Positions 9,123 through 18,899 are shown, counted from the first letter of the stretch. The stretch is DNA of 64,000 bases from JAJFKB01 sp965230515 (GCA_965230515.1 OZ246007.1:620001-684000), one strand, 5' to 3'. Program-made: numbers and translations. The notes: generated by a model from the letters alone, not told the origin.

Positions 9123-10715
9123 ATGTCAGATTTCCAAAACGACATCGACTCGGTTGCTTCTTTGAAAGAAGCACAGGGCGGCACCTGGGCGGCTATTGAA
9201 CCAGAGTATGCTGCCAGAATGCGTGCCCAAAACCGCTTTAAAACCGGTCTTGATATCGCCAAGTACACTGCTGGCATTATGCGCAAAGATATGGCCGAGT
9301 ATGACGCGAACAGCGCAAACTATACTCAATCGTTGGGCTGCTGGCATGGATTTATTGGTCAGCAAAAGCTGATTTCGATTAAAAAACATTTTGGCAATAC
9401 TAACAAAAGGTATCTCTACCTGTCCGGCTGGATGATCGCAGCACTGCGTTCTGACTTTGGCCCTCTGCCAGATCAATCCATGCATGAAAAAACTTCTGTA
9501 TCAGGACTGATTGAAGAACTTTATACTTTCTTGCGCCAGGCCGATGCTCGAGAGCTTGGCGGTTTGTTCCGCGAACTTGATGCAGCGCGTGAAGCAGGTG
9601 ACGCTTCGAAAGCAGCAGAGGTCCAGGATAAACTGGATAACTTCCAAACACATATTGTGCCGATCATCGCGGACATTGATGCCGGCTTTGGTAACGCCGA
9701 GGCTACCTACCTGCTGGCCAAGCGCATGATTGAAGCGGGTGCCTGTGCGATCCAGATTGAAAACCAGGTTTCTGATGAAAAGCAATGTGGACACCAGGAC
9801 GGCAAAGTCACCGTCCCTCACGAAGACTTTCTGGCCAAGATTCGCGCCATACGCTATGCCTTCCTGGAATTGGGTGTGGACGATGGTGTTATCGTAGCGC
9901 GTACCGATTCTCTGGGTGCCGGTCTGACCAAGCAGATAGCCGTAACTCATGAGCCGGGAGATCTGGGCGATCAGTACAACAGCTTCCTTGATTGCGAAGA
10001 AGTGTCCACTGCCGATATGAACAACGGTGATGTTGTGATTAACCGTGGCGGCAAGCTATTGCGTCCAAAACGTCTGCCCAGCAACCTGTTCCAGTTCCGT
10101 AAGGGCACCGGTGAAGATCGCTGTGTACTTGACTGTATTACATCACTACAAAATGGCGCAGATCTGCTCTGGATTGAAACTGAAAAGCCGCACGTTGGAC
10201 AAATTGGCGGCATGGTTAACCGTATCCGTGAAGTCATCCCCAACGCCAAACTGGTTTACAATAACAGCCCATCCTTTAACTGGACGCTGAACTTCCGTCA
10301 GCAGGTATTTGACGCGTGGAGCGAAGCAGGTAAAGACGTGTCTGCTTATAACCGCGACAATCTGATGAGCGTCGAGTATGACGAAACCGAACTGGCTACT
10401 GTCGCTGATGACAAAATCCGATCATTCCAGGCTGACGCTGCACGTGAAGCCGGCATCTTCCACCATCTGATCACTCTGCCGACCTACCACACAGCTGCGT
10501 TGTCCACTGACAACCTGGCCAAAGAGTACTTTGGTGAGCAAGGCATGTTGGGTTATGTTGAGGGTGTACAACGCAAGGAAATCCGTCAAGGGATCGCCTG
10601 TGTCAAACACCAGAACATGGCAGGTTCTGATATTGGTGACGACCATAAAGACTACTTTGCTGGTGAAGCTGCTCTGAAAGCAGGCGGCAAAGATAACACA
10701 ATGAACCAGTTCTAG
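9123..10715 (+). CDS. aceA: Isocitrate lyase
   Basis: 530 residues from ATG 9123, with TGAGGA (9111-9116) upstream; the in-frame TTG at 9117 is too close to that site. It cleaves isocitrate to glyoxylate and succinate, the first step of the glyoxylate shunt, needed for growth on acetate or fatty acids. The catalytic loop is KQCGH (C222) rather than the KKCGH of the E. coli enzyme; KQCGH and the roughly 530-residue length mark the long AceA subgroup found in Pseudomonas and relatives. Other marks are WMIAALRSDFGPLPDQSMHE and the Mg-binding ADIDAGFGNAEATY. A strong terminator follows. No malate synthase lies nearby. Confidence 0.97.
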   Translation: MSDFQNDIDSVASLKEAQGGTWAAIEPEYAARMRAQNRFKTGLDIAKYTAGIMRKDMAEYDANSANYTQSLGCWHGFIGQQKLISIKKHFGNTNKRYLYLSGWMIAALRSDFGPLPDQSMHEKTSVSGLIEELYTFLRQADARELGGLFRELDAAREAGDASKAAEVQDKLDNFQTHIVPIIADIDAGFGNAEATYLLAKRMIEAGACAIQIENQVSDEKQCGHQDGKVTVPHEDFLAKIRAIRYAFLELGVDDGVIVARTDSLGAGLTKQIAVTHEPGDLGDQYNSFLDCEEVSTADMNNGDVVINRGGKLLRPKRLPSNLFQFRKGTGEDRCVLDCITSLQNGADLLWIETEKPHVGQIGGMVNRIREVIPNAKLVYNNSPSFNWTLNFRQQVFDAWSEAGKDVSAYNRDNLMSVEYDETELATVADDKIRSFQADAAREAGIFHHLITLPTYHTAALSTDNLAKEYFGEQGMLGYVEGVQRKEIRQGIACVKHQNMAGSDIGDDHKDYFAGEAALKAGGKDNTMNQF

Positions 10716-10755
10716 AATCAGTTCTGGAGTCAAACCGGCTCTAACGTGTTAAATA

Positions 10756-10787
10756 AAAAGCCCCGTCATTGCTGGCGGGGCTTTTTT
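10756..10787. terminator. Strong, probably bidirectional rho-independent terminator after aceA
   Basis: GCCCCG (10760-10765) pairs with CGGGGC (10776-10781), the loop pairs partly, and a run of six T follows. The preceding AAAAAG gives a T-run on the minus strand as well, so it can also end the convergent 10811-11770 transcript. Confidence 0.9.
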
Positions 10788-10810
10788 ATTTTTCTGCTTT
10801 GCCACAATAT

Positions 10811-11770
10811 CTAGCTTTTAGGCGCAACAACCTTTAGCGCACTCACCAACAGGTCATTGTAGTCTTTCGCTACCTTCAAAATTGTGTTTCTGTAAGCCGC
10901 CTCGTCAAGCGTCATCACATAATCACCCTTTGCGATTGAACGAAATGTCTTAAACGTAAATAGCGAAACATCCTTACCGGAACTCTCGTCAACCTTCGTT
11001 ATACTACCGACTGATTCGGATATCCTAACCGATGATTTTAAATCAACACCACCCCAGGCACCTTTGACAGAATAAAAGCCTGAGTGTGCATAACCCAATT
11101 CCATTGCCGGAATTACGCTGGCTGAAGCCTTTGTTTTTTTATACCCACGGCCGCTTGATCCATAAGCTACCGGACTATCAAACCGTAACACCGGAAACAA
11201 TAAATTGGCGCCTATTTTTTTTGCAACCTTGGTGTGCACCGAATGCAGATCAGCCGCCCCCTTTGCACCAAAGGATTGAGTTTTAAGATTGGGAGTACCT
11301 TTGGGATAGGATGTCATCCAGTATTGGTCACCAAAGCCCAGATTATTTTTGAACCCATCAACACCAATTACTTTTTCAGGTCTGGCCCGCTTTAGTTTGC
11401 TCCATCCTGCATGATCCTTTACATCTTCGTAAGTTAAAACTGTCCAACCACTGGATCTTAGTTTTAGCACTAAATCATGGTGAATTTCTGTAGCAAGTTC
11501 AGCACCTAAATCAGGACTGAGATTACTAACAGAAAACTCCGCTTTTGCATGCGCGCCACCTTTGGATTGCTTGTGAGTGCCCTGCACCAGAGTGTGGAGG
11601 TAAATCATCGGAAGCAAAATAGTATCAGACTTTCCAAATTTTTTAATTCCCTTAACGTGAAACTGCTTATTCGGAGTATCAAAAGAGTCATTTGGCAAGA
11701 GATTACTACCGGCGGCAGATGTACCGGAAACAGCGAGAATGAATAATGAAATAAATAGTTTTCTGATCAT
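10811..11770 (-). CDS. Exported protein of unknown function
   Basis: 319 residues. A clear Sec signal peptide (MIRKLFISLFILAVSGTSAA) ends near residue 20, so the product is probably periplasmic or secreted. The mature part is Lys/Ser/Gly-rich with long beta-like stretches and no cysteine. I recognise no family; the pattern of an N-terminal strand region followed by an alpha/beta body (ATEIHHDLVLKLRSSGWTVL) is only suggestive. Start ATG 11770 has AAGGA 11 nt upstream. It is convergent with aceA, sharing the terminator. Confidence 0.65.
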   Translation of the reverse strand: MIRKLFISLFILAVSGTSAAGSNLLPNDSFDTPNKQFHVKGIKKFGKSDTILLPMIYLHTLVQGTHKQSKGGAHAKAEFSVSNLSPDLGAELATEIHHDLVLKLRSSGWTVLTYEDVKDHAGWSKLKRARPEKVIGVDGFKNNLGFGDQYWMTSYPKGTPNLKTQSFGAKGAADLHSVHTKVAKKIGANLLFPVLRFDSPVAYGSSGRGYKKTKASASVIPAMELGYAHSGFYSVKGAWGGVDLKSSVRISESVGSITKVDESSGKDVSLFTFKTFRSIAKGDYVMTLDEAAYRNTILKVAKDYNDLLVSALKVVAPKS

Positions 11771-11901
11771 ATGAAAGCAATCCTTTGTTTATTGTTTTTG
11801 AACACGCAAGGCTAATCCTGCTAAACCCGAAAATCCAGCAAAAAGTGAACATTTATGCGAAACCGATCTATGTACAGGTGAGGAGGTAAAACAACTGCCA
11901 G

Positions 11902-14034
11902 TCAGGGTTTACCACTCCACTGCCCACCGCGCGCCCTATTCCATTTTCTGGACTTGGCACTGACACCCTTACGATTGGAACTGCTTCGATACACCCCTGC
12001 TTTGCTTTCGGCGGGAATAAGCTGGTCTGGCCGGTTGCCAATCAGGTCACTACGTCCCATCGCAATCAGCGTTTTGCGTAACAGCGGCCAGTTTTTCTGG
12101 TCGTGATATCTTAGAAAAGCCTTTTGCAACCGCCTTTGATCGATATTCTTTGGTGTGTAAATTCTATTACTTTTATAACTCACTTTTTTTAGTGGATCAC
12201 GGTCCGAGTGATACATTGCCGTTGCCAGAGACATCGGCGACGGGTAAAAAGTCTGCACCTGGTCAATACGGAATTTATTGCGTTTTAGCCACAACGCCAG
12301 ATTAAGCATTGCCTCGTCATCACAGCCAGGGTGTGCGGCAATGAAATAAGGTATCAAATACTGCTTTTTTCCGGCCTCTTTTGAATACTTTTCAAACATC
12401 TTTTTAAACTGGTCATAGGTGCCGATTCCCGGCTTCATCATTTTTGTAAGCACCTGTTCTTCCGTGTGCTCCGGAGCTATTTTCAGATATCCCCCGACAT
12501 GATGAATGACCAGCTCTTTGACATATTCCGGATCACGAACCGCAAGGTCATAGCGAAGCCCGGATGCGATTGCTATATTCTTCACACCTTTTAGTTTACG
12601 GGCCTTGCGATACAACTCTGTTGTCTGGTGGTGATCCGTTTTAAGATTTTTGCAGATCGTTGGATAAACACAGGACAAGCGTCGACAACCCGCCTGAATT
12701 TCCGGGTCCTTACAATTAAGATGATACATATTTGCCGTCGGACCACCCAGATCGGAGATCTGTCCGGTAAAACCCGGCACCTGATCCCGAATAGCCTCGA
12801 TCTCACGCAGTACCGATTCCTGGGAACGGCTTTGAATCACCCTGCCCTCATGCTCAGTAATTGAACAGAAAGTACAACCACCAAAACAGCCACGCATAAT
12901 ATTGACCGATGTACAGATCATCTCATACGCCGGGATTTTCGCCCCACCATAACTGGGATGCGGCCGTCGTTGAAACGGCAAATCAAAAATCTTATCCAAT
13001 TCCTCCGTTTCTAACGGTATTGGCGGCGGGTTAATCCATACTTCACGGTTTCCGTGTTTCTGAACCAATACACGGGCATTATGTGGATTGGACTCCTGAT
13101 GCAATATGCGCGAAGCATGCGCATAAAGCGCAGAATCCCTGGATACCTTTTCATAGGATGGCAACCGGATATAGGTTCGATTAACATCCAGTTTTTCCCG
13201 GGATTGCAGTGGCATCGGTACAATTCGAAGCGGTTGAGCCACTTCTTCCAAATTCTCTTTAACAGCGCAACTGGCGGGCTCAGCATAATCGTAGGGGTTT
13301 GGAATAGCGCTGATATTGGACGGCCAGTCAATTCGAGTGGAGTCCAGTTCTGTCCAGCCCGAAGGAATGGCTCTGGTAACCGCAGTACCGCGTATATCCG
13401 CCAGTTGTTGTACCGTTTTTCCATTTGCTATCTGATGAGCAATTTCAGCGATTGCCCGCTCAGCGTTCCCATAGAGTAAAATATCTGCCCCGGCATCGAC
13501 TAAAACAGAACGCCTGACCTCACCGCTCCAATAATCAAACTGAGCAATTCTTCTCAGGCTGGCTTCAATGCCACCAACCACCACCGGGACGTGGTTATAC
13601 GCCTCCTTACACTTTTGCGTATAGGCAATTACAGAACGATCCGGCCGCTTTGCCGGTTCAGCATTGGGTGTATAAGCGTCATCGTTGCGCACTTTGAGAT
13701 CCGCCGTATACCGGTTAATCAGCGAATCCATATTACCGCCTGTTACACCGAAAAAGAGATTCGGTTCACCCAGCGCCATAAAATCGTCACTACTATGCCA
13801 GTCCGGTTGGGCAATGATACCGACCCGAAAGCCCTGAGCTTCCAGAAATCGACCCACAACGGCCATACCAAAGCTTGGATGGTCCACGTAGGCATCACCG
13901 GTAACGATAATAATATCGCAGCTATCCCAACCCAGATCATCCATTTCTGCCCGAGACACAGGCAGATAGGGTGCAACACCATAGCACTCGGCCCAGTATT
14001 TAGGGTATGAAAAGAGATTGGGTGTGGTTTTCAT
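11902..14034 (-). CDS. ygiQ: YgiQ family radical SAM protein
   Basis: 710 residues. The N-terminal UPF0313 domain (DIIIVTGDAYVDHPSFGMAV) is followed by a radical-SAM core with the CX3CX2C cluster motif in RGCFGGCTFCSITEHEG near residue 380. The C-terminal extension is basic (RKGVSAKSRKWNRARGG). The family is widespread in bacteria; its biochemical function has not been established to my knowledge. It is separated from upstream ppiC by a REP-like inverted repeat. Confidence 0.92.
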   Translation of the reverse strand: MKTTPNLFSYPKYWAECYGVAPYLPVSRAEMDDLGWDSCDIIIVTGDAYVDHPSFGMAVVGRFLEAQGFRVGIIAQPDWHSSDDFMALGEPNLFFGVTGGNMDSLINRYTADLKVRNDDAYTPNAEPAKRPDRSVIAYTQKCKEAYNHVPVVVGGIEASLRRIAQFDYWSGEVRRSVLVDAGADILLYGNAERAIAEIAHQIANGKTVQQLADIRGTAVTRAIPSGWTELDSTRIDWPSNISAIPNPYDYAEPASCAVKENLEEVAQPLRIVPMPLQSREKLDVNRTYIRLPSYEKVSRDSALYAHASRILHQESNPHNARVLVQKHGNREVWINPPPIPLETEELDKIFDLPFQRRPHPSYGGAKIPAYEMICTSVNIMRGCFGGCTFCSITEHEGRVIQSRSQESVLREIEAIRDQVPGFTGQISDLGGPTANMYHLNCKDPEIQAGCRRLSCVYPTICKNLKTDHHQTTELYRKARKLKGVKNIAIASGLRYDLAVRDPEYVKELVIHHVGGYLKIAPEHTEEQVLTKMMKPGIGTYDQFKKMFEKYSKEAGKKQYLIPYFIAAHPGCDDEAMLNLALWLKRNKFRIDQVQTFYPSPMSLATAMYHSDRDPLKKVSYKSNRIYTPKNIDQRRLQKAFLRYHDQKNWPLLRKTLIAMGRSDLIGNRPDQLIPAESKAGVYRSSSNRKGVSAKSRKWNRARGGQWSGKP

Positions 14035-14122
14035 TCCGGTTTGAGTATCTTGTCAGGTCTGGTGGCAGTGCGGCGATGCACAATGGCTATTGAAGTCTTT
14101 CCGCCCGACTCACTACGCAACT

Positions 14123-14175
14123 GCCGTAGGTCCGGTTTTATCCGGGATTATCGCAACTGAGGCCGCGCCTACGGC
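14123..14175. repeat. REP-like inverted repeat between ppiC and ygiQ
   Basis: GCCGTAGG (14123-14130) and CCTACGGC (14168-14175) form a perfect 8-bp stem around a GC-rich loop with further partial pairing (TCCGG and GGCCGCG). It sits between two same-strand genes, as repetitive extragenic palindromes do. There is no T-run, so a plain terminator is less likely. Confidence 0.5.
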
Positions 14176-14192
14176 AAAGGCAGGTATTAAAA

Positions 14193-14474
14193 TCAGTCTG
14201 TTCGGCTTGTCACTTCAAGCAGATGGTAGCCAAACTGGGTTTTGACTGGTCCCTGTACTTTATTAACTTCCGCACTGAAAACCACTTCATCAAATTCCTT
14301 AACCATCATACCGGGACCAAACTCCCCCAGATCACCACCCTGTGCGCCGGACGGACAGCTTGAATGCTGTTTTGCCAGTTGAGCGAAGTCTGCTCCACCT
14401 TCAATTTCATCCTTCAACTGCTGACACTGATCTTCGCTGCTTACCAATATATGTCTTGCACTGGCTATAGCCAT
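14193..14474 (-). CDS. ppiC: Parvulin-type peptidyl-prolyl cis-trans isomerase
   Basis: 93 residues, the same length as E. coli PpiC. It has no signal peptide, so it is a cytoplasmic single-domain rotamase. Parvulin signatures: ASARHILVSSEDQC at the start, FAQLAKQHSSCPSGAQGGDL with the active-site Cys/Ser region in the middle, and VKTQFGYHLLEV at the end. It speeds proline isomerisation during folding. It lies just downstream of rraA on the same strand with its own ribosome binding site (AGGAGT). Confidence 0.93.
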   Translation of the reverse strand: MAIASARHILVSSEDQCQQLKDEIEGGADFAQLAKQHSSCPSGAQGGDLGEFGPGMMVKEFDEVVFSAEVNKVQGPVKTQFGYHLLEVTSRTD

Positions 14475-14537
14475 CTTTTCTACTCCTATATAATAAATTA
14501 GATTAACAAACAGGCTTACCTATTTGATTTTAAATAT

Positions 14538-15026
14538 TTATCCCGGCATTTCTAATGCTTGTGAAGAGACAACAACCCCGTTGTTATCAGCATAAACAAA
14601 CTCACCGGGATTAAATGTCACACCCCCAAAAGTCACCGGGACATTCAGATCACCAATACCCCGTTTGTCGGTTTTAAGCGGAATAGCGCCAAGCGCCTGT
14701 ACTCCCATATCCAGGGCGGCAATCGCATCAACATCCCGAATACAACCGTAAATTAGAAAACCTTCCCAACCGTTCTTTACGGCATTCTCGGCAATCATGT
14801 CACCCAACAGCGCACGACGCAAGGAAGCGCCTCCATCGACCACCATTACCTTTCCTCTACCATCAGTACCTGCCGCTTCCTTTACCAGCGAGTTATCCTC
14901 AAAGCACTTAACGGTTACTATTTCTCCGCCAAAAGAATCTCGGCCACCAAAATTATGGACCATCGGCTCAAGGACACGCACCAAATCTGGGTACGCGTCA
15001 CACAAATCCGGGGTTATGTATTCCAC
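14538..15026 (-). CDS. rraA: RraA, ribonuclease E activity regulator / putative HMG aldolase
   Basis: 162 residues from GTG 15026. The GTG at 15032 overlaps the AAGGAG site, whereas 15026 gives 5-nt spacing and an N-terminus (EYITPDLCDAYPDL) that fits E. coli RraA. E. coli RraA binds and inhibits RNase E. This protein has RD in YGCIRDVDAI where E. coli has RQ; Arg-Asp is the pair used by 4-hydroxy-4-methyl-2-oxoglutarate aldolases of the same fold, so enzymatic activity is possible. It lies only 31 nt beyond the palindrome that follows ppsA. A diverged paralogue is at 35814-36293. Confidence 0.9.
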   Translation of the reverse strand: MEYITPDLCDAYPDLVRVLEPMVHNFGGRDSFGGEIVTVKCFEDNSLVKEAAGTDGRGKVMVVDGGASLRRALLGDMIAENAVKNGWEGFLIYGCIRDVDAIAALDMGVQALGAIPLKTDKRGIGDLNVPVTFGGVTFNPGEFVYADNNGVVVSSQALEMPG

Positions 15027-15056
15027 TTTCACTCCTTATTTCACAGAATATCAGAA

Positions 15057-15098
15057 GATAAAATGGGGTCAGAGTCTGGACTCTGACCCCATTTTATC
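15057..15098. repeat. 20-bp perfect inverted repeat overlapping the ppsA stop codon
   Basis: Arms 15057-15076 and 15079-15098 are exact reverse complements separated by TG; the core is GGGGTCAGAGTC. The outer base pairs include two of the three bases of the ppsA TGA stop (15097-15099). In RNA this makes a very stable hairpin between ppsA and rraA. The motif resembles repeats I know to be scattered through gammaproteobacterial genomes near REP-associated (Y1/RAYT) transposases, but that link is from memory. Confidence 0.85.
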
Positions 15099-17484
15099 AA
15101 GTTCTATCCCCTAAAAATAACCAGGTATCGAGCACAGAATCGGGATTAAGAGATACACTATCGATCCCCTCATCCATCAGCCATCGTGCCAGATCCGGAT
15201 GGTCCGATGGTCCCTGCCCGCAGATACCAATGTATTTATTGGCTTTCTTGCAACTCTGTATCGCCATACTTAGCAATTGTTTAACCGCCGGATTCCGCTC
15301 ATCAAACAAACCGGCAACAATACCGGAATCGCGGTCCAGGCCCAGCGTCAATTGCGTTAAATCATTAGAACCGATGGAGAAACCGTCGAAATATTCCAAA
15401 AACTGATCCGCCAACAACGCATTGACCGGCAGTTCGCACATCATAATAACATGCAACCCGTTCTCTCCACGTTTCAAGCCATTTTTCGCTAACAGCTCCA
15501 CGACACCTTCGGCTTCAGCGACTGTTCTAACGAAGGGCACCATCACTTCTACATTGGTCAGTCCCATCTCGTTACGCACAATCTTCATGGCGCGAGTTTC
15601 CAGTTCAAAACAGTCCGCGAAATCCTTCGACAGGTAACGGGATGCGCCACGGAATCCGAGCATCGGATTCTCCTCTTCCGGCTCATAGAGCTCGCCGCCA
15701 ATCAAATTGGCATATTCATTGGACTTGAAATCAGAAAGCCGAACGATAACCCGCTCTGGCGCAAAGGCTGCTCCCAATGTAGCAATACCTTCCACCAGCC
15801 TTTGTACGTAATAGTCTACCGGATCAGCATAACCGGCAATCCGCTCATCGACCTGCGCTTTTACGTCAGCAGGCAACGTCTCGTAGTTAAGCAACGCTTT
15901 GGGGTGCACGCCGATCATGCGATTGATAATAAATTCCAGCCTTGCCAAACCAATACCGGCGTTCGGTATCGCACTGAAATCAAAGGCGCGATCAGGATTA
16001 CCCACATTCATCATAATTTTGAAAGGCAGGTCAGGCATGCTGTCAACGTTTGAGGACTGCACCTCGAAATCGAGCAACCCGTCATAAACAAATCCGGTAT
16101 CACCCTGCGCACAGGAAACCGTAACTGATTGCCCGGAATTCAGCTTTGCAGTAGCATCACCACAACCCACGATAGCTGGAATACCCAATTCACGAGCGAT
16201 GATTGCCGCATGACAAGTACGACCGCCGCGATTGGTCACAATGGCTGACGCCCGCTTCATAATCGGCTCCCAGTCAGGGTCGGTCATCTCAGTTACCAGC
16301 ACATCACCCGTATTAACCTCATCCATCTGGGCGATGTCGTTGATGATTTTGACTGGCCCACTGCCAATCCGGTGACCAATACTTCGTCCCTCCACCAGTA
16401 CACTCGAGCTTTCATTCAGCAGATACCGCTCCAGCTGATTAACAGACGCCCTGCTTTTTACCGTTTCCGGTCGCGCCTGAACAATATATAGCTTGCCGGT
16501 ATCTCCATCCTTGGCCCACTCCACATCCATTGGCCGCTGATAGTGGCGCTCAATAATCAGCGCCTGCCTGGCTAAGTCCTGAACCTCTTCATCCGTAATT
16601 GAAAAGCGGTAACGATCTGCTGGATCAACCTCAATAGTCTCTACCGAGCGCCCGGTCTCTCCTGACGGATCATAGACCATTTTAATAGCTTTGCCACCCA
16701 GATTACGGCGCAGCACGGCAGGTTTCCCCGCTTCCAGCGCCGGCTTGTAAACATAGAATTCATCGGGATTTACCGAACCCTGCACCACGGTTTCGCCAAG
16801 GCCATAAGAAGAGGTTATAAAGACCACATCGGGAAATCCGGACTCCGTATCCAGAGTAAACAACACACCACTTGCCGCTGTCTCACTGCGCACCATCTGC
16901 TGAATACCAGCAGAGAGCGCAATCAGGCTATGTTCAAACCCCTGATGCACGCGATAGGCAATCGCACGGTCATTAAACAAAGAAGCGAAAACCTCTTTAA
17001 TGGCCAACAAGACATTGTCTATGCCTCGAATATTGAGAAAGGTCTCCTGTTGGCCGGCAAAGGATGCATCCGGCAAATCTTCCGCTGTAGCTGATGAACG
17101 AACGGCAACGGCCAGTTGCTCATTTCCGTCCTGTAGTTCTTTGAAGCTGGATCGGATCTGCGCTTCGAACTCTGCATCAAAAGGCGCATCAATAATCCAC
17201 TGCCTGATCTCTGCGCCCGTTTTGGCCAATGCGTTAACATCATCAACATCCAGCTCGGCAAGGGCATCTTTGATTCGAACAGTCAAATTATTATCAGAGA
17301 GAAAATCCCGATAGGCGCTGGCTGTAGTTGCGAAGCCGCTGGGCACGGAAACTCCGGCTGACGCCAGGTTACTGATCATTTCTCCCAGCGAAGCGTTTTT
17401 GCCACCCACATGCTCAACATCATTCATACCGACCTGATCTAAAGGCACTACCAATGCACTCAACTTGTCACCTCTCTTTACCAA
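15097..17484 (-). CDS. ppsA: Phosphoenolpyruvate synthase
   Basis: 795 residues, normal length. It converts pyruvate and ATP to PEP, AMP and phosphate in gluconeogenesis. The N-terminal ATP-binding domain includes VGGKNASLGEMISNL; the phosphohistidine domain has GGRTCHAAIIARELGIPA with the catalytic His near 422; the C-terminal TIM barrel ends in SIGSNDLTQLTLGLDRDS and MCELPVNALLA. The last residues (LFLGDRT) and the stop run into a 20-bp palindrome. It is divergent from ppsR, which controls it by phosphorylation. Confidence 0.97.
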   Translation of the reverse strand: MVKRGDKLSALVVPLDQVGMNDVEHVGGKNASLGEMISNLASAGVSVPSGFATTASAYRDFLSDNNLTVRIKDALAELDVDDVNALAKTGAEIRQWIIDAPFDAEFEAQIRSSFKELQDGNEQLAVAVRSSATAEDLPDASFAGQQETFLNIRGIDNVLLAIKEVFASLFNDRAIAYRVHQGFEHSLIALSAGIQQMVRSETAASGVLFTLDTESGFPDVVFITSSYGLGETVVQGSVNPDEFYVYKPALEAGKPAVLRRNLGGKAIKMVYDPSGETGRSVETIEVDPADRYRFSITDEEVQDLARQALIIERHYQRPMDVEWAKDGDTGKLYIVQARPETVKSRASVNQLERYLLNESSSVLVEGRSIGHRIGSGPVKIINDIAQMDEVNTGDVLVTEMTDPDWEPIMKRASAIVTNRGGRTCHAAIIARELGIPAIVGCGDATAKLNSGQSVTVSCAQGDTGFVYDGLLDFEVQSSNVDSMPDLPFKIMMNVGNPDRAFDFSAIPNAGIGLARLEFIINRMIGVHPKALLNYETLPADVKAQVDERIAGYADPVDYYVQRLVEGIATLGAAFAPERVIVRLSDFKSNEYANLIGGELYEPEEENPMLGFRGASRYLSKDFADCFELETRAMKIVRNEMGLTNVEVMVPFVRTVAEAEGVVELLAKNGLKRGENGLHVIMMCELPVNALLADQFLEYFDGFSIGSNDLTQLTLGLDRDSGIVAGLFDERNPAVKQLLSMAIQSCKKANKYIGICGQGPSDHPDLARWLMDEGIDSVSLNPDSVLDTWLFLGDRT

Positions 17485-17595
17485 TTATTTAGGTGTAAAA
17501 TAAAGGTGGGCAATGGTACTAAAATCTTAACCAAAAAACACTAAATTGACTGGTTTTCTGCGATACTGTCCTTTTCCATACAAGCAGCTTTAATT

Positions 17596-18411
17596 ATGAA
17601 ACGCAGCGCATTTTTTATATCAGACGGAACAGGCATTACCGCGGAAGCATTAGGACTTAGCCTACTATCCCAATTTGGCGATATCGAGTTTACTCGCATC
17701 ACCCTTCCCTACATCGACACCGAAGAAAAAGCAAAAGAGGTGGTCGAACGAATCAACACCTCAGCCACACAGGATAGTGCCAGACCGATTATTTTTGATA
17801 CCGTCGTCAATCAGAATATTCGCGATATTATTCAGCAAAGCAACGGCTTCAAGGTGGATATCTTTTCGGCATTTCTGTCACCCCTGGAAAAGGAACTTGG
17901 CACTTCTTCCTCCTATTCGGTAGGTAAAATGCACAGTATCGACCATAACAATCATTATTCCATTCGTATTGAAGCAATGAACTATGCCCTTGAAAATGAT
18001 GATGGTGCAGTGACACGCAATTACGAAGAGGCCGACCTGATACTGGTTGGCGTTTCCCGCTGCGGCAAAACACCAACCTGTATTTATATGGCACTCCAGT
18101 TTGGTATCAAGGCTGCCAACTATCCCATCACCGAGGAAGACCTTGAGGAGATGCGGTTACCGAAAGTACTCAGGCAGTTTAAACAAAAAGTATTCGGGCT
18201 GACTATCAACTCCGAACGGTTAAAAGCCATTCGCCAGGAAAGGCGCCCCGACAGTCGCTACTCGTCTGACCGCCAATGTCAGCAGGAGATCAGAGATGTA
18301 GAAAGCATGTTTCGTCGCGAAGGTATTCCCTTTCTGGATACCACCCACCACTCGATTGAGGAGATATCCACCAAAATGATTGCTGAAAAGGGTATTGAGC
18401 GGCATATCTAA
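17596..18411 (+). CDS. ppsR: PEP synthetase regulatory protein (kinase/pyrophosphorylase)
   Basis: 271 residues (E. coli PpsR 277). A bifunctional DUF299 enzyme that inactivates PpsA by ADP-dependent phosphorylation of a threonine and reactivates it by phosphate-dependent dephosphorylation. The start FFISDGTGITAEALGLSLLS and the P-loop-like GVSRCGKTPT near 150 are the family marks. Divergent from ppsA, a common arrangement, and convergent with the Lrp-type gene. Confidence 0.96.
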   Translation: MKRSAFFISDGTGITAEALGLSLLSQFGDIEFTRITLPYIDTEEKAKEVVERINTSATQDSARPIIFDTVVNQNIRDIIQQSNGFKVDIFSAFLSPLEKELGTSSSYSVGKMHSIDHNNHYSIRIEAMNYALENDDGAVTRNYEEADLILVGVSRCGKTPTCIYMALQFGIKAANYPITEEDLEEMRLPKVLRQFKQKVFGLTINSERLKAIRQERRPDSRYSSDRQCQQEIRDVESMFRREGIPFLDTTHHSIEEISTKMIAEKGIERHI

Positions 18412-18425
18412 GATTATCGGGGCAG

Positions 18426-18899
18426 CTAGAGAGGTAATTTGGTATCAAATTTAATCTCTCGCAACGTAATACTGGATTTCACCTGCAGAATCCCTGGTAA
18501 CCCAAAAACAAACTCCTCGAGAAACCGATCATAGGATTCGATATCCTGCGCCACGACACGGAGTATAAAATCCGAATCACCGGTTGTGGCATAGCACTCC
18601 AATACTTCTGGTCGCATTTTCATCGCCTGCTCAAATTTCTCCACATTCTCTTTCACGTGTCTGGACAGAGATACGTGCATAAATATACAGAATTGAAAGC
18701 CTGCCTGTTTGCGGTCAAGAATGGCCGCATAGTTTTGAATAATCCCTCGCTGCTCAAGCTGCTTGACTCGTCGCCAGCAGGCTGCTGGCGACATCTGCAC
18801 ACGCTCTGCCAATTGCTGGTTAGTCAACCGCCCTTCAGATTGCAATACCGTCAAAATCTGACGCTCCACCTTATCAAGATCAATTAAAGATTCATTCAT
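18426..18899 (-). CDS. Lrp/AsnC family regulator next to the fused indolepyruvate oxidoreductase
   Basis: 157 residues from ATG 18899 (the frame extends to 18917 but MNESLIDLDKVERQIL is the family-like N-terminus). The N-terminal helix-turn-helix (LTNQQLAERVQMSPAACWRR) is followed by the ligand-binding RAM domain (CYATTGDSDFILRV). Lrp-family proteins sense amino acids. It is divergent from the oxidoreductase of aromatic amino-acid breakdown, so it most likely controls that gene in response to an aromatic amino acid (inference). The 195-nt gap is very AT-rich, as Lrp-type sites are. Confidence 0.88.
   Translation of the reverse strand: MNESLIDLDKVERQILTVLQSEGRLTNQQLAERVQMSPAACWRRVKQLEQRGIIQNYAAILDRKQAGFQFCIFMHVSLSRHVKENVEKFEQAMKMRPEVLECYATTGDSDFILRVVAQDIESYDRFLEEFVFGLPGILQVKSSITLREIKFDTKLPL

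Noticed and set aside
13054..13479. 141-residue plus-strand frame within ygiQ
   Set aside because: Antisense shadow of the radical-SAM gene; no family features.
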